Below, one piece after another: positions 56,052 through 64,000 of a stretch of 64,000 bases of DNA. A program made the translations under genes and the position numbers. The stretch is from Semisulcospira habei (taxonomy: Eukaryota > Mollusca > Gastropoda > Semisulcospiridae). The stretch lies in contig BTPG01000006.1 in NCBI GenBank assembly GCA_036245525.1, positions 97,438,553 through 97,502,552 on the forward strand, given 5' to 3'. The notes under the pieces were generated by a model. The model made no database searches. It was given only the letters and a program-made list of their open reading frames with translations, and had not been told where the DNA came from. The stretch's first letter is position 1. Each line of letters starts with the position of its first letter.

Positions 56052-58693
56052 TACTTACTTACGCCTGTCACCCCTACCCGGGCATAGGCCGTCGACGAGA
56101 GACCTCCAGCAACTCCTGTCCTGTGCTTCTCCTTCGATTCTACTCCAGGTGGTTCCCAGTCTCGTGATGTCTGCTTGGAGGTCTCGACGCCAGGAGTTTC
56201 TCGGCCTACCTCTTTTCCTCTTTCCCTGGGGGTTCCATGACAATGCCTGCCTAGTGATACTGGAAGCTGGCTTTCTCAGACTGTGACCGATCCATCCCCA
56301 TCTTCTTCGCCCAATTTCATTCTCTGCTGTTATCTGCTCTGTTCTCTCCCAGAGTCTGACGTTGCTGATCTTCTCTGGCCAGTGGATTTTCAAAATTCTT
56401 CTAAGGCAACTGTTCATGAAGGTCTGTAGTACTGTACTCTGTTGACTGTGGTTTTTGTCAATCTCCAAGTCTCTGCTCCATATAGGAGAACTGCTTTTAC
56501 ATTGGAGTTGAAAATCCGGACTTTGGTGTGTTGTGACAGCTCTCTGGAACTCCACACTTTTTTCAACTGGAGAAAGGCTGCTCTGGCTTTACCGATTCGT
56601 GCTCTGACATCTGCATCAGTGCCGCCTGTTTTGTCTATGATGCTCCCGAGATAGATGAAGGACTCCACCTCCTCCAACGGGGTGCCAGCAAGCAAGACTG
56701 GTTCTTCCCTGGTTGCGTTCAGCCTCATTGTCTTTGTTTTCTGTTTGTGAATGATGAGGCCCACTTGGGACGAGATGTCAGCAAGCCTCGTGGTCTTGTC
56801 CTGCATTTGTTGATGAGTGTGGGATAGTAATGCCAAGTCGTCTGCAAAATCGAGGTCGTCAAGCTGTGTCCACAGTGTCCACTGTATTCCACTTCGTCTG
56901 TGCTCTGTGGTCATCTTCATGACCCAGTCTATGGCCAGTAGGAAGAGGAACGGAGACAGCAGACACCCCTGCCTGACACCAGTTCTGACCTGGAGCTCCC
57001 TGGTGAACTGCCCTTCGTGGATCACGCGACATGTCATGCCATCGTAGCTGCTCTTGATCAGGCGGACGAGCTTTGTGGGTACACCGTAGTGTCGTAGGAG
57101 TTTCCACAGAGTTTCTCGGTCCACACTGTCAAATGCTTTCTCATAATCCACAAAGTTGACGTACAGCGGGGAGCTCCACTCCAGAGACTGTTCCACGATG
57201 ATGCGGAGAGTGGCGATCTGGTCTGTACATGATCGGTTCTTCCTGAATCCTGCTTGCTGGTCTCTCAGATGGGGGTCAACGGAGCTCTTCATTCTCTCCA
57301 GGATGATCCTGTTGAAGACCTTTCCTGGTACTGACAGCAAGGTGATTCCTCTGTAGTTGGAACACTTGGTGAGGTCGCCTTTCTTGGGAAGCTTGATTAG
57401 GTACCCCTCCTTCCAGTCAGCCGGCATCACCTCCTCTTCCCAGATCTTTCCAAACAGTGGGTACAGCATCTCCACTGTTGTCTCTAGGTCTGCTTTCAGA
57501 GACTCCGCTGGGATGCCATCTGGGCCTGCTGCTTTGCCGTTCTTCAAAAATGCCACTGCTCTTCTGATCTCTTCCCGGCTGGGTCTGTCACAGCTGATGG
57601 GTAGGTCGGTCTCTGCCGGCTGAATGTCTGGGGGGGTCGGGTGGGCTAGGTCTGTTCAGTAACTCTTCAAAATACTCGGCCCATCTGTCGAGTTGGTCTG
57701 CTCTGTCTGCAATAGGCTTGCCTTCTTTGTCTTTTACTGGTATTTCTGTATGGCCATACTTGCCTGACAATCTTCTGGTAATGTCGTAGAGCTGTTTCAT
57801 GTTGCCGCTGCCTGCTGCCTTTTCTGCCTCTGCTGCCAGGCTGTCTGTGTGGGCCCTCTTGTCTGCCCTGATACTCCTCTTCACTTCGCGGTTGGCTTCT
57901 GAGTATTCCCCCTGTGCCCTTACTTTGGCTGCTCTCGTGCGACTGTTGTTGACAACTGCTTTCTTCTGCTTCCTCACTTCTATCTTCTTCAAGGTCTGTG
58001 CCGACAGCCAGTCCTTGTGATGGTGTTTCCTGAACCCTAAAGTGTCTTTGCAGGTTGAGTTCAGCGCCTCTCTAACTGCCTTCCACTGCTGCTCTGTGGT
58101 GACCGCCTCCTCTTCATTTACTAGCTCCTGTAGCGCTTGAAACCGGTTGGACAGCACCAGTTTGAACTCTTCTCTAACTCCAGTTTCTCTCAGGAGGCCT
58201 ACATTATAGCGCTGTCTTCTTGTTGTCTCTGTGCGGCTTTTCTTTAGCTTGAGCTTCATTCTTAAGGTAAGCAGACGGTGGTCGGAGGCGACATCTGCTC
58301 CCCTCCTCACTCGAACATCTTGAAGGGATCTTCTTATGGTTGTATCCCTGGATAGAGAGAGGCGGCTCGGTCCTGTGGCTTCCGAAGACTTCCAGCTTTC
58401 ACCACAGGACGTCATAAGTCTTCTGGTAGAAGAACCTTCCTCCTCCAGGAAAGGAATTACTGTTAGTCTTTTCGTCGGCGTTTTTGTAGCTATTTCCTTT
58501 TTTGCAGGGTGGGGAAGCTACCCCCACGCCTAACCCCCTTAATAGGAGGACCAGGGGTTTTCTGTCGGGGTCACCTTCCCTTAGACCATGTTGGTTCACG
58601 GCACCTTATTTCATTCGGTGCACCCCTCTCACGAGGGACCCCCTATCCACCACCCAGGGGACGCGCCTCAATGCCATATGGTCCCAGCGCGAG
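56052..58693 (-). mobile_element. LINE-A copy 2, with endonuclease deletion
   Basis: TSDs GAAGATGGCTGTCT at 56038-56051 and 58694-58707. It reaches the true 5' end (CCTCGCGCTGG at 58693 reading down) and ends (AAGT)n. About 0.7 kb covering most of the endonuclease is deleted near 58335. Apart from that it is nearly identical to copy 3. Confidence 0.92.
56055..58415 (-). pseudogene. LINE-A copy 2 ORF: linker and RT, frameshifted
   Basis: The frame opens at 58415 (MTSCGESWKSSEATGPS), passes the deletion into IRRSLQDVRVRRGADVASDH, then KKIEVRKQKKAVVNNSRTRA. It shifts near 57640, continues NGKAAGPDGIPAESL, SNYRGITLLSV, GVRQGCLLSPF, FADDLALL (catalytic) and LLYGAETW, shifts again near 56430 (an 8-bp tandem duplication), and ends KRKRGRPRNSWRRDL. 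Inactive. Confidence 0.85.
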
Positions 58694-59290
58694 GAAGATG
58701 GCTGTCTACACCAAGTTAAATAAGCTTGGAAGGAAACGAAGCAAGAGACCTCTTTTTCAAAGCCAAATTCTTCGAAATTCTGTGAACCATCTCCAACGAA
58801 GGACTGTCAGAAATACAGGTGCAGGAAGCTGCATGCAGGCAAGCAAACGACAGTCAGCTTTCTGGAGGATATTGCCATCAACATCCCTGGCAAAAAGACT
58901 GTGTGCAAGAAGACACTAAGACAGAAAAAAAAGTCTTGCCAAAAAATCTAAAGACACTTCACAGAGATTTTCAAAAACAAAATCCAGAAATCACTGTATC
59001 ACTGAGGAGCTTTTACCGCCACATGCCTGCGAACCTGCTGACTTCACGCAGACAAGCCTACCGGCAGTGCCTGTGTGAAGTCTGCAGTAATGTCAACTTA
59101 AAATTGGAGGCAGTGAACAAGCTCTTTAGGGGAGTTCATGTTGATGGCCGTGATGTTCTGTCGGAAATGTCTGTCTGTACAGATCCCAGTCTTTCATGTT
59201 ACAACAGAGATTGTAACCTTTGTGGCACAGATAAGTTCAGACAGCAGTGGACAGGCCACGGAACACAGTGCTGTTTCCGTACTGTCCAGT

Positions 59291-61585
59291 TACTTACTTA
59301 CTTACTTATGCCTGTCACCCCTACCCGGGTATAGGCCGTCGACGAGAGACCTCCAGCAACTCCTGTCCTGTGCTTCTCCTTCGATTCTACTCCAGGTGGT
59401 TCCCAGTCTCTTGATGTCTGCTTGGAGGTCTCGACGCCAGGAGTTTCTCGGCCTACCTCTTTTCCTCTTTCCCTGGGGGTTCCATGACAATGCCTGCCTA
59501 GTGATACTGGAAGCTGGCTTTCTCAGACTGTGACCGATCCATCCCCATCTTCTTCGCCCAATTTCATTCTCTGCTGTTATCTGCTCTGTTCTTTCCCAGA
59601 GTCTGACGTTGCTGATCTTCTCTGGCCAGTGGATTTTCAAAATTCTTCTAAGGCAACTGTTCATGAAGGTCTGTACTCTGTTGACTGTGGTTTTTGTCAA
59701 TCTCCATGTCTCTGCTCCATATAGGAGAACTGCTTTTACATTGGAGTTGAAAATCCGGACTTTGGTGTGTTGTGACAGCTCTCTGGAACTCCACACTTTT
59801 TTCAACTGGAGAAAGGCTGCTCTGGCTTTACCGATTCGTGCTCTGACATCTGCATCAGTGCCGCCTTTTTTGTCTATGATGCTCCCGAGATAGGTGAAGG
59901 ACTCCACCTCCTCCAACGGGGTGCCAGCAAGCAAGACTGGTTCTTCCCTGGTTGCGTTCAGCCTCATTGTCTTTGTTTTCTGTTTGTGAATGGTGAGGCC
60001 CACTTGGGACGAGATGTCAGCAAGCCTCGTGGTCTTGTCCTGCATTTGTTGATGAGTGTGGGACAGTAATGCCAAGTCGTCTGCAAAATCGAGGTCGTCA
60101 AGCTGTGTCCACAGTGTCCACTGTATTCCACTTCGTCTGTGCTCTGTGGTCATCTTCATGACCCAGTCTATGGCCAGTAGGAAGAGGAACGGAGACAGCA
60201 GACACCCCTGCCTGACACCAGTTCTGACCTGGAGCTCTCTGGTGAACTGCCCTTCGTGGATCACACGACATGTCATGCCATCATAGCTGCTCTTGATCAG
60301 GCGGACGAGCTTTGTGGGTACACCGTAGTGTCGTAGGAGTTTCCACAGAGTCTCTCGGTCCACGCTGTCAAATGCTTTCTCATAATCCACAAAGTTGACG
60401 TACAGCGGGGAGCTCCACTCCAGAGACTGTTCCACGATGATGCGGAGAGTGGCGATCTGGTCTGTACATGATCGGTTCTTCCTGAATCCTGCTTGCTGGT
60501 CTCTCAGCTGGGGGTCAACGGAGCTCTTCATTCTCTCTAGGATGATCCTGTTGAAGACCTTTCCTGGTACTGACAGCAAGGTGATTCCTCTGTAGTTGGA
60601 ACACTTGCTGAGGTCGCCTTTCTTGGGAAGCTTGATTAGGTACCCCTCCTTCCAGTCAGCTGGCATCACCTCCTCTTCCCAGATCTTTCCAAACAGTGGG
60701 TACAGCATCTCCACTGTTGTCTCTTGGTCTGCTTTCAGAGACTCCGCTGGGATGCCATCTGGCCCTGCTGCTTTGCCATTCTTCAAAAATGCCACTGCTT
60801 TTCTGATCTCTTCCCGGCTGGGTCTGTCACAGCTGATGGGTAGGTCGGTCTCTGCCGGCTGGATGTCGGGGGGGTCGGGTGGGCTAGGTCTGTTCAGTAA
60901 CTCTTCAAAATACTCGGCCCATCTGTCGAGTTGGTCTGCTCTGTCTGCAATAGGCTTGCCTTCTTTGTCTTTTACTGGTCTTTCTGTATGGCCATACTTA
61001 CCCGACAATCTTCTGGTAATGTCGTAGAGCTGTTTCATGTTGCCGCTGCCTGCTGCCTTTTCTGCCTCTGCTGCCAGGCTGTCTGTGTAGGCCCTCTTGT
61101 CTGCCCTGATACTCCTCTTCACCTCGCGGTTGGCTTCCGAGTATTCCCCTGTGCCCTTACTTTGGCTGCTCTCGTGCGACTGTTGTTGACCGCTGCTTTC
61201 TTCTGCTTCCTCGCTTCTATCTTCTTCAAGGTCTGTGCCGACAGCCAGTCCTTGTGGTGGTGTTTCCTGAACCCTACAGTGTCTTTGCAGGTTGAGTTCA
61301 GCGCCTCTCTAACTGCCTTCCACTGCTGCTCTGTGGTGACCGCCTCCTCTTCATTTACTAGCTCCTGTAGCGCTTGAAAACGGTTGGACAGCACCAGTTT
61401 GAACTCTTCTCTAACTCCAGTTTCTCTCAGGAGGCCTACATTATAGCGCTGTCTTCTTGTTGTCTCTGTGCGGCTTTTCTTTAACTTGAGCTTCATTCTT
61501 AAGGTAAGCAGATGGTGGTCTGAGGCGACATCTGCTCCCCTCCTCACTCGAACATCTTGAAGGGATCTTCTAAATTTCTTGCTAA
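59291..61585 (-). mobile_element. LINE-A copy 3, 5'-truncated
   Basis: TSDs GTACTGTCCAGT at 59279-59290 and 61586-61597. Truncated in the last part of the endonuclease (KKFRRSLQDVRV). It inserted in the same orientation as copy 2 and in the same broken gene. Confidence 0.93.
59302..61547 (-). pseudogene. LINE-A copy 3 ORF: RT nearly intact, one frameshift
   Basis: Two frames, 61547-61119 and 61122-59302 (606 codons), are joined by a single-base loss in a C run near 61147, where copy 2 has one more C. The 606-codon part holds the whole reverse transcriptase: KNGKAAGPDGIPAES, KCSNYRGITLLSVPG, FVDYEKAFDSVDRE, GVRQGCLLSPFLF, LDFADDLALL (catalytic), ESFTYLGSIIDKKGG, LLYGAETWRL and GKRKRGRPRNSWRRD. 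It is the best source for the LINE-A reverse-transcriptase sequence. It lacks the endonuclease. Confidence 0.88.
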
Positions 61586-61597
61586 GTACTGTCCAGT

Positions 61598-62023
61598 CTC
61601 TTAGCCTTAATCAGTCCCAGTCATCCCCTAATATTTCAATCCCCTAAAAAAACATTATCACCTACCAGCTGCACATTTGCCATGCACAAAATTAAAAAAA
61701 AAAAAAAAGTACACGGATTGTCTCATTTCTTGGCTATGAACCTGATTCCTTACCAACCCCACACCCAAGCACAGCTGAAATCGGTGTGCCCCTCAAATCA
61801 CTACATCAACGGCAACTCAACATAGGCCCACAATTGTCCACTGGATTAGCTCAGGATGGTATGAATCAAAGCACCAAACATGTCTCCTCTTATCTAACCA
61901 GAAATTTCCAGCAAATTCCAACATTCAGCCCTACTACAAATTTACAAATAAGGCAAAAAGTTATTTTTAAAAACACCGGTCCTCTCACTGCCTCAACTGC
62001 CCAATTTGAATTGTAACATGACC
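61598..62023. other. Remnant between exon 4 and the catalytic-like region
   Basis: After the right TSD the gene frame continues briefly as SLSLNQSQSSPNISIP and stops. The rest has an A run (61687-61704) and no recognised coding; it may be intron. Confidence 0.4.
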
Positions 62024-63175
62024 TGTGGAGAGCCAATTGCAAGGAAGATTGGAGGAGGAGGTGTTGTGGAAGAGCTGGGATCTTGTACAGACAGACAAGT
62101 CCAAGAACAAGCGGCGTGACCTTGTTTTTTGTACAGCATGTAGATACTGTGACAGATCTCTTAGATGAGCTAGAGAAAGAGCTCATTCCATTTTCTAAGC
62201 ACCTTTTTGTCTTCAGGTGGCAATTTCTGCAATTGAAGACACTGTAGGTGAACTTGCCGACAACCTGGGCCATAGCAACATGCGATTTTGCTGAGAACAT
62301 CCTATGTAAACATGAGGTCCAGTCTGCACACTGGGGTTACAATTAAGTGACTGTACACCCTGTCGTATTGCAATATCAGTGTGCAGACTGGCCAAAGCAG
62401 GTGACAGATTATCTGGCCTACCTGTCCAATGACCTCAACCATGATGCGCACATGGTGAAGAGCATTCTCAACCACACTGTCGCATATCTGCAGCAGACCA
62501 TGGGGTCTTTAGACAAGATTGTAATTGTTTCTGACGTTTGTGCTGCACAGTACAAATCAAAACTTCCATTCTACCACTTGGCAAACTTGTCAGCAGGCAT
62601 AAAGGTAGAACAATGCTACTTTGGTTCAAGACATGGCAAGAGCTTGTGTGATGCGTGTGGCAGCATTGTAAAGAGAGTCATTGACGATGATGTGATGTGC
62701 GCAGTGGGGAGGCAAGAGTTCAGTGTGCTGCAGACATGCATGAACGGTGCTCCGAGATGTACTCTCTGCCCTCACCAGATGTGCCAAGCTGAAGCAGCTC
62801 ATGCATACATACAAAGCGATCGTTCCATCTGGTCATGACAGAAGATATTGACTGTGGCCGAAAATCCTCAACTCTTGTCACTGTTCTGGAACACGTCAAA
62901 TTCACAGCATCAAGAGTCTTGGTCGAAACATCTTGGCCACACGCCGTCTGTCATGCTTTTGCACATCATGCATTCAAGACAATCCAGAGAAGTGTGAAAA
63001 TGAAAAGTTTGTCGACAAGTGGGACATCATTAAACTAAAACTGCAGGACAGTGATGATGATGACGACACGCATTCACCACCTGTCAGGTCTTTAATTCAA
63101 CATGACCCACGACCTTCCCAAAAGGATTTTTTTCCAGCAGCTATCACAAGACATGGAGGGTTGTACAACTTATAA
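62024..63175 (+). pseudogene. Transposase-like gene, catalytic-like region and Cys-rich C-terminus
   Basis: Reads VTDLLDELEKELIPFSKHLF, then (after an in-frame stop) WAIATCDFAENILCKHEVQS and HWGYN-stop-VTVHPVVLQYQC, DYLAYLSNDLNHDAH, KIVIVSDVCAAQYKSKLPFY and CYFGSRHGKSLCDACGSIVK. After a frameshift near 62850: LATRRLSCFCTSCIQDNPEK and KFVDKWDI. The spaced D (DFAEN), D (SDVCAAQYKS) and HGKxxCD segments resemble a DDE-type catalytic core seen in a widespread, unnamed invertebrate family (from memory, unverified). Two stops and at least one frameshift make it dead. Confidence 0.6.
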
Positions 63176-63189
63176 ACAGCTGGAAGAGG

Positions 63190-63970
63190 TTGTGACCACC
63201 CAACAGAACATGATATCATCGTTCCCCCTGCCATCTATATCCATGCACAGCTGTTGATGTGCATGGCACTATCGACAAGGAAGCCTTGAGTTTGCGGCCA
63301 GGCAATGCCCCGCCTAATATGTACCCGCTGAAAACAGAAGCAGAAGGTAACTGTCTACCACAAGCAGTGTCCACCTTAGTGTATGGCCACCAAGAAAATT
63401 TCAAAGAACTTAGTTGCCGAACACATCAACAACAAAGAAACTTACTTGGCAGGAACCGGGATGGCCAATACCATCGATGACTGTCTCCATGTTGCTGCCA
63501 TGCAAGTAGTTGTTGCTGATGGTTCAGAGAGACATTCTGCAGAAGAGGTATTGCATAGTGACATCAAAAATGCCTTTGAAAAAGAAGCCCTGGCCATTGC
63601 AAAGGATAAAGAGCATATGGGGCTCTGGCCGTTGATGGCAGTTGCACACATCGTGAGCAGACCAGTCGTGTTGGTGTATCCAGAACTTTGCTGGGACATT
63701 ATTCAAGCCCTGAATACCCGAACCCTGCGGCCAGCCCTTTGCCAGAATGACCAGCCACTGTACTTGATGTGGTCAAGTAACCAGACAGACAGCATCTCTG
63801 AAAACTGGACCAGCAATCACTTTGTTCCGATGATGCTAATTGTCGATCCAGCTTCATCAGTCAGTGTTGAAGAAGATGTCCTGAATGAAGCATTTCTTGA
63901 AGGTCCTGTATCAGTGCAGGACTTTTTTTTACCATTGACTGGAATTTTTGGAAAGGCCAGGAGTTTGTAG
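63190..63970 (+). pseudogene. OTU-like (vertnin-like) cysteine-protease-fold frame, frameshifted
   Basis: Reads VHGTIDKEALSLRPGNAP, NMYPLKTEAEGNCLPQAVST and LVYGHQENFKEL. It shifts frame near 63420 to VAEHINNKETYLAGTG, then HMGLWPLMAVAHIVSRPVVL, LYLMWSSN and WTSNHFVPMMLIVDP. EGNCL (Cys at 63352-63354) and NHF (His at 63818-63820) match the DGNC and H positions of OTU-type deubiquitinases. Asp is replaced by Glu in the first motif. The stop at 63970 is followed by the window edge. Deubiquitinase activity is inferred only. It may be a separate ORF of the same mobile system as the upstream gene. Confidence 0.55.
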
Positions 63971-64000
63971 CACAAGTGTTGGAGCTGGATGGCAACATGA

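Larger units (their letters stand above)
55931..59290 (+). pseudogene. Transposase-like gene, exon 4, split by LINE-A copy 2
   Basis: Acceptor CTTTTCCTAG. Reads NALTHPRPETSPLQSETTPP to KVKM, is broken by LINE-A (56052-58693), and resumes in frame with VYTKLNKLGRKRSKRP. After two frameshifts (one in an A run near 58933) it reads FLEDIAINIPGKKTVCKK, then LPKNLKTLHRDFQKQNPEI and SFYRHMPANLL, then a Cys-rich module CLCEVCSNVNLKL...CNLCGTDKF. Ends where LINE-A copy 3 is inserted. The CLCxxC module probably binds zinc. Confidence 0.65.

Overview
This is a repeat-dominated eukaryotic window, most likely from a marine invertebrate and probably a gastropod mollusc. That assignment is inferred from the repeat style: RTE-type LINEs ending in (AAGT)n or (GAT)n, a tRNA-derived SINE with a GCGCTT...AAAAGCGCC tail, AGGTCA-rich tandem repeats and very long (TG)n tracts. 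Nothing looks bacterial. I find no intact host gene. Almost everything recognisable is a mobile element, and many insertions can be bounded to the base by target-site duplications (TSDs).

Layout. 0-12.4 kb: a SINE, short hairpin repeats, a degenerate hammerhead-like motif, an exon-like tandem duplication and AGGTCA-rich repeats. 12.5-21.6 kb: an old RTE-type LINE (called LINE-A) carrying a 6.0-kb full-length two-ORF LINE with RNase H (called LINE-N) on the opposite strand. 23.5-30.5 kb: a SINE-like element (SINE-X), ends of L2/CR1-like LINEs, a second RTE-type LINE (LINE-B), (TG)n tracts, a TA-flanked MITE and a ~160-bp tandem repeat. 31-37 kb: a dense cluster of hairpin elements bounded by TTAA. 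36.8-42.9 kb: a long inverted duplication around a decayed LINE, with a 1.77-kb terminal-inverted-repeat (TIR) element in one arm. 45.6-49.2 kb: a four-level nest. A third RTE-type LINE (LINE-C), inserted with a 5' inversion, contains a LINE-B, which contains a SINE-X, which contains a LINE-A 3' end. Every layer has its own TSD.

49.9-63.2 kb holds the broken remains of a multi-exon transposase-like gene. Its splice sites join in phase, but it has frameshifts, stops and two nearly identical LINE-A insertions in its exons. Its first intron contains a 4.2-kb element with perfect 23-bp TIRs and a TTAT duplication. Inside that element a ~20-bp box (core TTGAACATAACTTTACACC) recurs at least 13 times, mostly every 170-200 bp and partly as inverted pairs. 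This is the least explained structure in the window. From 63.2 kb to the end lies an OTU-like protease-fold reading frame in the same orientation, which may belong to the same mobile system.

The RTE-type LINEs (A, B, C) and LINE-N supply reverse transcriptase. SINE-X, the tRNA-SINE and a 201-bp LINE-A derivative look like parasites of such machinery. The TTAA hairpins, the TA MITE and the TIR elements look like non-autonomous DNA transposons whose transposases are not in the window, with the possible exception of the broken gene at 49.9-63.2 kb. LINE-A copies 2 and 3 and the two LINE-B copies are nearly identical at protein level, which suggests recent activity. Identities were judged by eye; no alignment or database search was run.
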